This document shows, piece by piece, positions 32,901 to 43,130 of a stretch of DNA of 64,000 nucleotides. This DNA comes from Schistocephalus solidus. Lineage: Eukaryota; Platyhelminthes; Cestoda; Diphyllobothriidea; Diphyllobothriidae. Below the pieces are notes generated by a model. That model worked only from the letters and a program-made list of their open reading frames with translations, was not told the origin of the DNA and did no database searches. The translations under genes and the position numbers were made by a program. Position 1 is the first letter of the stretch; each line of letters starts with the position of its first letter. The stretch spans positions 1-64,000 of the forward strand of contig WEDG01008978.1 of assembly GCA_017591395.1 (NCBI GenBank), given 5' to 3'.

Positions 32901-35900
32901 TGTCCATCAGGGAAAGAATATCGTGAAATTTATCAGTAAGGAGAGGTAGTATAGGAACCCGCGAGAAAGAAAACTTCACCGGTGTATGCGAGGAGTGAGC
33001 TCGAGATCATGAAGCCTACAGCCAGGGTGTCTGCATTTAATAATGCCGAAAAATAAACTTGACTAAGGGGCAACAACTCACCAGAAGTTTTCGGGCTGTG
33101 GTCAACTGTTTTTGCCGAATCTCAAATTTGGCGGCGTACAGCCAGAACTTGGCGAAAGTGAAGCGGCGATGGGGTATGAGCCTGAGAGCGAAATTGTACA
33201 CTTGCCTTGTCCTCTCAGGGTCACCGACGGTGAGTTCTTCAAAGATTGCATAGTTGATCCACAGGTAGATGTAGCGTCGCCAGTACCGTTTTTCCTTGAA
33301 GCAAACAACAGACTGATGAGGAAATCCCGGCCACTTAATGACTCGGACGCGGACTGAAAAGCAATTGTCGCATCAATTATGGTCCCCGTGGTTATCGCGA
33401 GAGCTGCTAATTATAGTACACATGTGGTCGCATGGCAACTACGCACTACCAATAGTGCACTCCTTGTGCCTCCACAACCATTATCTGCGACTGTGCCTGA
33501 TGATGATGGGTCGGATGCGAAACCGAAACTTTAGGCCAATAAACTTCTTGTTCCAGCGATCGCGTCCTCATTTTCTGAACAGAACGGTCGTTATGAAGCT
33601 GGCTTGGAAAAGATAAGGGAGACAGTTGTGTCGCCAAATGCAAAGGATGCACAATGACGATCAACTATACCAGGAATTTGCAGGTCCTGAATTTGTAGGT
33701 CCTGAACGGATTGACTAGTAAAACAATGAATTAGGCCTGAAAATGGCGGAGAAATCAAAGCTCATCGAAATGTGCAACCCCGGCAACTAGTTCTCTCTAA
33801 ATCACGCCCGACTGTTGAGAATTCCGAGTTGGGTGAGCGTTTGAATGCGATGGGAATACCAGCAGTTACCAACAGGACACTAAGTCACCAAAATTCTCCC
33901 TCTGAACCATTCAGAGGTAGGCGAGATAAAAGTGGAATTAACAAACATATGTGACTGGCTCTCGGTTAAAAAACTTGTTTGGGGCTGCGGACAGTGACAG
34001 TCCCTTCGAGATTTATTAACGTTTGAGATAATACTAATACCAAAAAAGCTCAGCGGAGTTGAGTCTGCTTTAAAACAAAGAACAGATCTGGTGTAGGCTT
34101 AAGGCAAACACAAAAAACACAACAGGTTAGATTATTTTGCCTACCTTGATGGGTGGAACGTTCGCAACAGCGCGTTCGTAGAGCTCACAGGTTTGCTCTA
34201 CTGAACCTTCTTCTTCCATTAGACGGACGTAATCAAACCATACATCATAGTTGTGTGGGTTGGCCTCGATCTCCTAAAGATTATTAATGAAAAACGTCAG
34301 AAAAAGGTATGACGTAGACAGCGTTTATTACACACATCGATTATGAGGTTCTGGTTAGTTAGGTCGGAAGAGATTTTTTTGACAGAGCGAATCTGTGGAA
34401 GAGAGCTAACCTTAAATTGAACAACACAACTTTGCATTGCGATGTTTGCTATTGGCAAATGCAAGAATAAGGTGTGTAGAAAGGGACTTACCGATTCATA
34501 TTGGAATTTTCTCTTATTAAGGATAACACCCTCAATTGCCAAACGGTCACCATACTTTTTCTCATGCAGCGTGTAAGCTTTGTATATCTCCGGGCATTCG
34601 TCAGACGGCAGGTTGTCCAGGGCGTATTTGTAAATGACGCGGGCGCGGTCATGCTTAATGGAAAGGGGGCGGTGTAATTGAGTCTAAAGCACAACAGGCC
34701 TACCTCTTTTTGTCGCTCTTCAAAGCGGGCAAATTCAATTAGCAAGCGAGCCTGAGGGTTGTCTGCGCCATAGAATTCTACGGCGCGTTCGAAAACCTGA
34801 CGAGCTGAATGAATGTAGTTGTTGCGTTCCTCGAACTTGGCGTACTTTACCCAGTTCTTCGAATCAGGATTCACAAGGACGAGTACGGCAAAGTTAAAGA
34901 AGAAATAAGGACTATCTCGAAACCGGAGATTCGTCATAGGAATGACAAAATGTAACTTTTAACCTACACTTGTCCTAATACAAGTAGTCTGAGGAAAATT
35001 TACAAAATAAAAACAAGGATGAGGCGTTGTCCACTTTCTTAAAGTTATACTTGCACAGGCTCCGAATTTCAGCGTCTAGACTGAAGTATGCAACTTACGA
35101 AAAATATTAAAAGGTTTCAGACTAAATCGGACCAGTTAATTTTCCACAAATGCCTGCCGGCTGGACTTTAAAATAGCTGATTCCAGAAATATAATGATGC
35201 GTGCTGTAAAGGATATATCGTTCATAAACGAGTCGGGCACGCTGCAACTCCTTGTAGCGTAATTCGAAGTTAATGTAGGCGTGCCAAGCCTGTTCTTCCG
35301 GTTCCCACTCCATCCAGCGCTCAAAAACCTGGCGGGCACCTGCAATATTGCCAAGCATTTCTTCCATGTAGGTATACTTGTACCAGAACTGACTAGCACG
35401 TGGAATAAGAGTGACGGCGCGATCCCAGAGGTTCCGCGCGTGGTTGACCTGTTTGTTGCGCATCTCCATTTCCGCATATTTGAGCCAAAGGCCGATATTT
35501 TTAAAGTCGACATCAAGTGCACGCTCGAATACGGAACGGGCTCTAAAAGACAACGGATAACATAGCACTAGAACTTTATATGCTGGGAGATTTTGCAGAT
35601 AAAAAGGTCGCCAAACCCTAAGAAAAGGAAGAAATGTGACAAAGCCAACACTAAACCACCTCAATAACAAACCAAATAACACCTTCAAGAGTAGGAAAAG
35701 TGCACCATCGCGACAAAGACGAAAAGGTGTTCCATGTCTGGTAAACGGGTCGGGATTCTAAGTCTCTAAGGTTGGGTTACCTTCCCACTTATAACAAGAC
35801 AGTAGAATGCATAGAATACTGGATGCCAAAGTTAAACATGAAACTTGAGGAATATGGTTGCATAAGCTGAAGGTGAAATACTCGATCTCTGGCATGTAAT

Positions 35901-38900
35901 AAGTAGGTGTACAACGAGCATCAATTCACAACCAACACACAGCGGGATTTTCTAACCTAACAATCTCCGGCAAAACATAATACACCGCGTCACTTGAAAA
36001 CTTAAACCATGTCCTGGATTGACTAATGAATTACAAACGATGAAGTTCTCATAAGATTGGCAGTAGTTTGCGAGGGTCCAAGAAAATTCTGACCAAAACC
36101 ATCCCCCTGTCATATACACAGGGCCAATTTACCAATCCCACACAGCTGGTAATAGAGGTCCTTTGATAAAGATTCGCCAACCACGCTTTTACAGCTGTGA
36201 TGGGGGGGGGGGGTAAATTATCTCACTTCCCGCTAAATTTTGAATTCTCGGAGCATATCTTACAGGGCAAAGGAGAAAAGTCACACTCCTCAGTATGACA
36301 GGGCATAACTGACACAAAATCGATGATAAGACGGGGCGCTAGTGAGTGCTGCTGGTTGAAAGTGAACAAAAGGACCGTTGTCATCTTGGCGGTCAATACT
36401 TTCACTCGGTCATTTGGAAAAGGACATACAAGACTGACCAAAAGAATCCGAAAAGTCAGACACACTGTCTCTAACCGAGAGCCCGAAAAATAAACAAATC
36501 GAGCCGTCCATTATCCATTGTCCTTATCTTGCCTAGTATTCTGAAATTGAGAAATCAACAACCCTTGTGGTGTTCATTGAGTTAGTCTACCCACTCGGAT
36601 GCGTATAATTGGAAATGTACGTTTCTTAGGGCTAACATGAAGCGGTTAAAACAGATCGTTTTGCCAACGTTATCCGCAGAAGCATTCGCAGCTCTAGTAG
36701 ACTACTTAAATTGTCAAAGGTTCACGTGCATTCTTAATCACTTATTTTTGTCAAGTGAGAACAGAATGACGTACGGAAATTCAAGATGTACCGAAGTTAG
36801 TGAGCATTGCAGGTAGGAATGCAGTACTTGGAAGACTTGATTGAAGAGCAAAACTATGAAGTGGAAAGGGACATCAGGGAGCAAGTAGACCTAGAGCATT
36901 TTCCGTTCAGGAAAAAGAAAATATTATATTTGGCACCCAAATATAAGAAGTCTGCAATTCGGTTGGCCCACAAACCGTCCGGCAACACCTACTTCGAAAA
37001 GGAAATATCAGTTTTTGAGAATTCAGAAACGGTCAACTCTTACGCAGAGCCAGGCAGTAGCGGGTAAGATCAGTTCATTGAAAAGGTTTACACATTCGAG
37101 TAACTGAAAACATTTCCCAAGACAGACTAGCCCCTTCTTGTGCTTGGTACAATTACAATAATGTCTGACCTAGCTGATCTCAAGCATGTCTCAAATTGTA
37201 CTTTCTCATTTGTGACGACATGCGGCTGCGGACCTGTAGACCTCAATCCACTCTCCGTCGAATACAGAAGGTTCAAGAACTACTTTCATGTCTTGGCGAA
37301 CTGTTTCGAGGCAGGTTTTGGCTTTGATTCTTCCAGGTAAGCAACTGCATCGGATCGAGGACAGTTGCACCGAGCTCATGTGGAGGACGACGAAGAGTGC
37401 ACCCAAACAACCTCAGTAATCTTTCTTGAATGGGTTAAAATATCCTTGCGATTGTGACCCAACGACTGTAGTCTCACTTCGGACGAAGTTTGTGTAATTC
37501 GCTCGAGGGATGATCCTTAGGCAGTGATACTCCAACATCCCCCGTTTTAGTCTAACTTCTACACGCACAGCCTAGCATTCACAACTGAATGGGAGAATTG
37601 ACCAGACGGATGCCCTGTACATGCGGATCTTTATGGCGACAGAGACGTCAAATAAATTTTACACTTTCTAAGAATTGTGAAAACCCCGCTAATAGCACCG
37701 ATTAAAGAGACGAGGTCGTACATACTCGATCCACTCGGCAACAACCTCGCCCCTGGTTGTTTTAAACTATTACGTCAAGTTGACTGTTATTAATCCCGAA
37801 GAGGGCCTACTCCTTGTCAAGGATGCAGGTCAAAGATACTATGGTCTCCTCAATTGTTATAGATGAACCCATCGATTAAGCGGCTTCATTCACTCATGGT
37901 GTCACAAAAAATAGGTGAACAAAACTTGAGACCAACAGGACGATGCGGTAAGATCGGTCGAGATCCATCAGCCGACGCTTGAATGAAAATTAAACATATT
38001 CAAAGCTGTGAAGAACCTCTCTGAGAATCCCGTTAATGGTGTATTTGAATAGAATGAATGACAGGATAGAACCCTTTGGAACACCAAATCGAAGATCGAA
38101 CGGTTATTGGACAGAACATACGCAGTATCCCCAATCATGGCGATGGCACAAGGCTTGTCAATTTCCCCGAGAATAACGTTTCTGTCTCGGCCACCATTCA
38201 CATCACAAAAGGTTTCTCGTTGTAAAGGGCATACTACTAAATTGGGGGACAAGTTGGTAAACCTTTTCGAGTTGTGTGACCTTTGAGGCCTGCTTTATGT
38301 AGTTCACGGTTTCATTCCAATATATTTCTGCGGTCATCTCTAGACAACTTTGCCGTCAGTTTCCAAGGTTGACCGAAGGGGTCCTCGGGGTGGGACCAGA
38401 CTCGATTCGCTCGGGTAGACAACTACAAGATGCTTCCGTTTATCAAGTCACTGTCGCACCGCTTAGTGGATCCAAGAATTTTCTCAGCTGCTCTATAGAC
38501 CAGTGATTTCAATAATGACAAGCTGCTATCAGCTCTTTCGGCTCAGGCCGTAAAAAGAGACAGAATTTACGTGCTCGGAGCCTCAGTTGTGTTGCGTTTG
38601 GTAGTTCTGCGAAATCAGGGCATCTTGACGTGACCTTTAAGGCGTTCGCGAAAAGCACATGACCTAAACCCTGGGTGCTGCCAGTTTCAGTGCTGCACAT
38701 CCATCTGCTATGGTGAACCCAGCTTCGAAACCTCAAACTGACTAGAATTTAGTCGATCCGTCAGTGTTGCCGACGTTTGACCAAAATGTCATCAGATATT
38801 TGTAACTGTGTTGGGAGCAGTCGTTAATGACAAACATCTCATTCTGATAAGCAAACGTTAGCATTCTCCAGCTGCTTTCGAATCAAAAGTCAACCCCAAT

Positions 38901-41900
38901 GCGGTCAATATTGTTACACTTTGGAGAGTCACTGGGCCATTCGAACTCCCGGCCACAATTAACAAATCCTGATGATGATGTATTTCAACTGGTTTTGCAG
39001 CTTTATGTCTTTTTTTCGGGCTGGTCGGTACCTGGTGTTGGTGTGCACAGAGATATTTGCAGTGACCCTTTAGTCGCACTTAACTCAGCCGGTCATTGAC
39101 TGGTTCTCACGCAAATAGTGCATATTCCGCCTGTTGAGAGCCGCATGGCCGCTGCAGTATAGGAAGAATTGGGAGTTGACTTGGGGAACCTGTATTTTCT
39201 TAGCGCCTGAGATGGGAACATGGACTTCGGATAAACAGCAGACATCCACGTTGCACTAATGAGGACTGAGCCCTGTCAGACCCTGGATATCAGGATCCAA
39301 GAACGGGCGCACATTCCTGATTCCAATACCGAAAGTCAGCTAAGCACAGAATAGTCTAGCTCACGTACTCTTCACCTGCATCTCTGGACCAGGATTGCAC
39401 AGCGCGTCGGTTCCCGTAGACATGATACCTGATTCAGGCATTATGAAGTTTCTTGAGAACACAACCGGTCCGATTGTTCGTTCAAGGTTTTCCACTCTAG
39501 CGTTTTGGGTCAACAACTAACCGCAAGGCAACAGTGGCAAGTTAACTTATTAAGTTGCATTGCACAGTCACCACCTCAATGCCATCATCGGGCTTTGAGG
39601 CATTTTATAATAGTCGGTGTGCTAGGTCTCAGCCCTCCACCCTGGTAGCCAGACAATATAACTCTGCTTATTTTACAGTTAACCTTCGCTGTATTTTATG
39701 TAAGTGAAAATTATGAACACAGCATAGCGAGCAGACTAAAATTTGGGAGCACTACAGACTGCGCCATTACCGGTGGCAATATGTGACTATTCCGCTCTTG
39801 CGGTAATTCACCATAGCGCTTAAATACAACCAAAAAACTCCAAAAACATGTTAATTTTCGTCTTCTAGAAAGTCCAGTAGGACTAGACAGTGGGAAATGC
39901 TACAACATCTGCTAATATAAATCAGAAGTATAATTTTTTAGGCAGCCGCTGGCTAGGATTGATAGTCAAACCCCATGGCATAGCTAGCAAACGCCACTGC
40001 GGTACAAAGGTTGTTAATACACTTAATCGCGTACTAAATGAAATCAGGATTTAATGCTTTTGGAACATATATTTGTCGAAGTCACGTAAGATGAAGAGCT
40101 GACTGTCATTTAAAAAAACTTCGTGGTTTGCAACGACAATGTCAGTCCGAAAAAAAAACAACATTCAGGTCCTATGAAGCATACTGGAGAACGGAAGAAG
40201 TTGTTTTCAGAGAGGAAGCCGCAGAATCAAAGGGTTTGATTAATACCCCTATTATCAAACGTAGCGGCTGAGTGTCAAGTTTTCTGCTCGATTTCGTAGG
40301 CTTGGTTTGGCCCTTGCTAAATAAGTTATTTTAAAACTAAGGTAAATAAAATACTCCCTATAAAGATTAAAAACACAGAAGAAACGCATGCTTTATTGCC
40401 ATTAATGCATCCAATACTTCGGCCAAGCAGTATAAAAAGGGTTCCGACAATAATAATGATAGACTGCATAATTTACACCGGTTTTAGTGGTGTTCGATGC
40501 AGAAAGGGGTTCCAGGGGGCTGAAAAGCACTCTTCAAGACACGTTGAAAGTGTTGCCTTACTGGTTAGAAGTTTGTCTCTTATAATTGAATACATACCAA
40601 GGGTTAACGCTCTTTCACAAGACACGTTTAGAGTTCAACGAATGACAAGCTTTTGAAATTATGGTACTAATCATCGACATGCAGCGTGCCTCACAATCAG
40701 CCCTGTACACGGCCGGCCACCCTGACAGTGAGTCTTTATACTTACGATCTAGTTGGACTTTTTACGGCTGCTATTAGGTCTGATCTAGCCAGCCTCGATA
40801 ATGTACTTAGAACTGTAACGTACTATAATCAGCCATTTTTTCATGAGGTTTCTTGGGGATTTCGAATACCGACAGGTCGCCAACAGCCACTCGGATTGTT
40901 TGTTTAAGGTTGTCTCCTCCAGCGCTTTGGCTCAAGCACCTAACCACAAGGCAGCGGTGGCAAGCAAACGGTCGCCATGTCACAGTGCCGTCGTAGGGAT
41001 TCGAGACATTTTAGAAGGCAGTCGGCGCGCCAGACCTCAGCCCTTCGCACTCTGGTAGCACGGCTGGTCCGCGACTGCTTTATTTTTCGGATCAGAGTCT
41101 GCTTATTTCGCAGCTAACCTTAAATGAAGGCTGTTTCACTATCCGCCACCCGAGTACGCGCCGGATGGCCAGCAACTAAACTAAGGATTGTGCCTCTCTA
41201 CGGGTCTTAGTAATAAGAGAAGTAGTAATGTTACTCCTGTTACAATAAACTTCCGCTTACAGGATCTATCGTCACTGATCACTGCTTTAACACAACCAGT
41301 AGTCATAATACGACGAATCCTGATACCCGGGCCCATTCGGGATATGCAACCACGCAGACAAGACGAATACATGCGATTTTGTAGTCGGAAAAGCGCAGAA
41401 TGGTACATCCGGTCGAAGTTTTATCGGAGCTCAAAATACTATCAGACCATTATGCATAAATTACGTGGTGCCATTGGGACACCTCTTTTGACGTGAATCC
41501 ACCTGGTCCTCGTTTTATCATGGTTTACACAAATTAACTCCACTATCTGTATGACCCTGGCAGACCTCTGATTTCCAAGTATCAGCCTGTGATTCGATAG
41601 TCTTAAAACCGAAGTAAAAGTTAACTATTTAATGTAAGAAAAACAAATTGTTGAACGTTTTCAATGGCGTTTGGTTTTGGTGGTAGCGATTAGCCACTAA
41701 CGAGCAGGAAGAAAAGGTTCAAACTTTAACTCGCCGGCGCCAGAACTGCCTGGTGGATTTATATGGAAAAAAAACGTGCTTAAGAACTCTGGTTACGTTT
41801 TCAAAATCATAAGTTATGAGCGACCAACGAAATGGCCAAGGGTAACAAGGGAACGCCGTGTTAAAAAATAAGTAAACAAGACGAGAACCAAGGGGCTCTT

Positions 41901-42327
41901 TTGAGACATGAGAATTCTAGACGTAAAAACCATTGAATTAACGCAGGGATTCTAACTATTTTAGGACAAGGTCCAAAATACCGTTGCAGTTCTCCCTGAC
42001 TTTCTTCAAATTTAGCATATTTGATCCAATTCTGCATTGCAAGCCTGTTTTTTCGGATATTATCTTCATAATCCTTTCGTTTTCGGAGTTGGAAATCCCT
42101 TAGCTCGGCGAGGTTGGTGATTTTTTGAGTCGGAGCTTGAGGAGTGACCTCGAGTTCCCTTTCTTTAGCTTCCCGAAGAAGTTGCTCGGCCGTGATTTGT
42201 ACTGGGGCTGGCATTTTACTTTTCACCTAAGAAAGTAAAAACGAGGAAGGCACAAAACCTTTGCAAATTTCGCCTTTTTAGGGCGGTCCCCAGGCATTTG
42301 CTCCTCCATCACGCCCTTGCTTTCCAT
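23499..42327 (-). CDS. CRNKL1: crooked neck-like pre-mRNA splicing factor (CRNKL1/CLF1)
   Basis: A nuclear spliceosome scaffold of the NineTeen (Prp19)-associated complex, made almost wholly of HAT repeats. Eleven exons (5' to 3'): 42327-42259, 42226-41982, 35542-35217, 34882-34704, 34653-34492, 34273-34145, 33294-33082, 31405-31259, 28972-28778, 26874-26641, 23936-23499. They join in frame to 778 residues, within the range of animal CRNKL1 proteins. Diagnostic parts are [71 protein letters not shown] and [10 protein letters not shown]. The start is placed in a small first exon ([10 protein letters not shown]) that joins in phase. Intron 1 is 32 nt, intron 2 is 6.4 kb and intron 3 has AT-AC ends. 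Large introns hold repeats. An acidic insertion (about residues 565-590) and a long acidic C-terminus are extra relative to human. Confidence 0.93.
23937..26640 (-). other. CRNKL1 intron 10
   Basis: 2.7 kb without a recognisable gene. It contains a short GA microsatellite at about 25692-25710. Confidence 0.6.
26641..26874 (-). CDS. CRNKL1: CRNKL1 exon 10 (residues 556-633)
   Basis: [11 protein letters not shown], then an acidic insertion ([11 protein letters not shown] ... EEEAAAA) absent from vertebrate proteins as I recall them, then [20 protein letters not shown] and DAWKDFE. Confidence 0.9.
26875..28777 (-). other. CRNKL1 intron 9
   Basis: 1.9 kb, GT-AG. I see nothing beyond short unsupported open frames. 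Confidence 0.6.
28778..28972 (-). CDS. CRNKL1: CRNKL1 exon 9 (residues 491-555)
   Basis: [37 protein letters not shown] and [14 protein letters not shown], a near match to the family. Confidence 0.95.
28973..31258 (-). other. CRNKL1 intron 8
   Basis: 2.3 kb, GT-AG. No gene or named repeat recognised. Confidence 0.6.
31259..31405 (-). CDS. CRNKL1: CRNKL1 exon 8 (residues 442-490)
   Basis: [20 protein letters not shown] and [20 protein letters not shown]. Phase 0 both ends. Confidence 0.93.
32400..32490 (+). repeat. degenerate telomere-like array 1 (CRNKL1 intron 7)
   Basis: About 15 degenerate units related to CCCTAA (for example CTAACCCCAACCCTAACTC and CAGCCCTAACCTTAACC). Similar arrays lie at 55965-56035 and 63430-63545. 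Flank: GGTAACACGA just before the array, also seen before array 3. Confidence 0.65.
32640..32860 (-). repeat. tRNA-derived repeat (Arg-like head) in CRNKL1 intron 7
   Basis: On the minus strand: GTTGGAATTCTAATTAGTGG and GGTTCGAGCCTC, the latter a B box. It matches the unit at 59215-59278 (CGGACTTCTAATC, GTTCGAGCCTC, then TGTTGCA). The ATTCTAAT/ACTTCTAAT core resembles the anticodon loop of tRNA-Arg(TCT). The sequence at 32765-32860 (AGCCGCTGAGCGGATGCTGG) recurs at 44395 and 59350. Confidence 0.5.
33082..33294 (-). CDS. CRNKL1: CRNKL1 exon 7 (residues 371-441)
   Basis: [40 protein letters not shown] and [15 protein letters not shown]. Confidence 0.94.
33314..33480 (+). repeat. Penelope-like 3' region remnant (CRNKL1 intron 6)
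   Basis: Resembles 60540-60720, the sequence following the GIY-YIG coding region: TGATGAGGAAATCCCGGCC against TGATGAAATCCTGGCC, both followed by GACTGAAAAGCAATTG-like and ACGCACTA-like stretches. A further ATGATGATGGGTCGG segment lies at 33500-33520. Confidence 0.5.
34145..34273 (-). CDS. CRNKL1: CRNKL1 exon 6 (residues 328-370)
   Basis: [20 protein letters not shown] and [12 protein letters not shown], a conserved HAT repeat with flanking phase 0 junctions. Confidence 0.93.
34492..34653 (-). CDS. CRNKL1: CRNKL1 exon 5 (residues 274-327)
   Basis: [20 protein letters not shown] and [20 protein letters not shown], then KFQYES. It follows a 50-nt intron. Confidence 0.93.
34704..34882 (-). CDS. 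CRNKL1: CRNKL1 exon 4 (residues 214-273)
   Basis: Starts after an AC acceptor: (F)[18 protein letters not shown], matching the family's FVLVHPDVKNWIKYARFEE. Continues [13 protein letters not shown] to [10 protein letters not shown]. Confidence 0.93.
34883..35216 (-). other. CRNKL1 intron 3, probable U12-type AT-AC intron
   Basis: The intron starts ATATCCTTT (35216-35208), the canonical minor-class donor, and ends CCGTAC at 34883. A branch-site-like TTCTTTAAC (34901-34893) lies about 10 bases before the end. Joining these ends gives [14 protein letters not shown], the conserved family sequence. No GT-AG pair gives this junction. Confidence 0.8.
35217..35542 (-). CDS. CRNKL1: CRNKL1 exon 3 (residues 105-214)
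   Basis: HAT repeats 1-4: [59 protein letters not shown] and [14 protein letters not shown]. It ends inside the codon for Phe at an ATATCCTTT donor. Confidence 0.95.
39478..39700 (+). repeat. dispersed repeat F, copy 1
   Basis: Diverged direct copy of 40895-41125. Shared stretches include CTAACCNCAAGGCANC, CTCAGCCCTNC and CTCTGCTTATTT, ending with AGNTAACCTT. No coding signal. Confidence 0.5.
40895..41125 (+). repeat. dispersed repeat F, copy 2
   Basis: Partner of 39478-39700 in the same intron and orientation, about 1.4 kb away. Roughly 65-70% similar by eye, so an old pair. Confidence 0.5.
41982..42226 (-). CDS. CRNKL1: CRNKL1 exon 2 (residues 24-105)
   Basis: Holds [17 protein letters not shown] and [17 protein letters not shown], the most conserved part of the N-terminus, and the start of the first HAT repeat ([17 protein letters not shown]). 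Follows a 32-nt intron. Phase 2 at the donor. Confidence 0.92.
42259..42327 (-). CDS. CRNKL1: CRNKL1 exon 1 (residues 1-23)
   Basis: [20 protein letters not shown] then FAK, a lysine-rich N-terminus as in the family. Phase 0; donor AAG|GTTTTG. Short and less conserved, so supported mainly by phase and by the match [12 protein letters not shown] to the family's PKVAKVKNK. Confidence 0.72.
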
Positions 42328-43130
42328 TTCAACAAGACCGAAAGGGTCCACTGTCCGTGACTATTTACACACCTTTGCACACCGTGCAGAAGTAAGGTTA
42401 GGGGTGGCGTACATATCAAGGGTCCACAGTTCCCAAGTCCCATGCTACTTGTCTAAAAGACCGTGCAGAGGTTTTCAGAAAAATCTTTATGTTGTCTTAG
42501 ACTTCCAAGAGCTAAAATGAAACATGTATAATGTAGCACTCATCCAAACTACTAAGGTGGTCAGAAACTGTGCAACAAGAGTGATAAAAGAATACTGTAA
42601 ACAAAGTTCAGGTAAATAAAAGCTGCCAACTGTACCAAAAGAGGCTAAAATCGATAAAAAAAAGAGCCAAGAAGCAAATGGAATTCAATCAGACACATAC
42701 TTAAGCAATTGAAACAAGTAGCACTAGCAGTCCTTAAGAGCGAAAAGTCACAGAACGGAAACCCCAGTGGTAGGAAAAGCAACATCCAAAATTCACAGAC
42801 GACCGCAAAGCGCTAACTAGAAATAGAATTCAAATTATTTCTAAATTAGAAGTCGGTGAACAGAACGTGAGAAAGGAGATTTTGAGAAATTTCAATTGCA
42901 GTGGTTTTATTCATTGCAGTGCGCTTTTTCCTCTTTCTTAAACGAATATTTCCTTGTTCATCATATCAAACTTGCTATCTGAAAACTCTATTGTGTCCGT
43001 TGGATCCTGCGGGAGATGCAGATTAAATTATCGATATAAACAGATTACTGGGAAGATGTGAGTAGAATTGTAATTTTAAATAACATGTTTGATGTTTCAC
43101 GGGGCAGTTATCTGAGGTTCAGACTGTCGG
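42328..43130. other. upstream region of CRNKL1
   Basis: No gene recognised. The promoter of the minus-strand CRNKL1 gene should lie here, but I cannot point to a core promoter motif. Confidence 0.3.

Larger units (their letters stand above)
35543..41981 (-). other. CRNKL1 intron 2
   Basis: 6.4 kb, GT-AG. It contains a 12-base G run at 36202-36213, a diverged pair of direct repeats (about 39478-39700 and 40895-41125), and an unassigned open frame at 36807-37067 (+). Confidence 0.65.

Noticed and set aside
35122..35216. Read-through of CRNKL1 exon 3 to the next stop
   Set aside because: Sequence after 35217 is not family-like, and the AT-AC junction restores the conserved protein.
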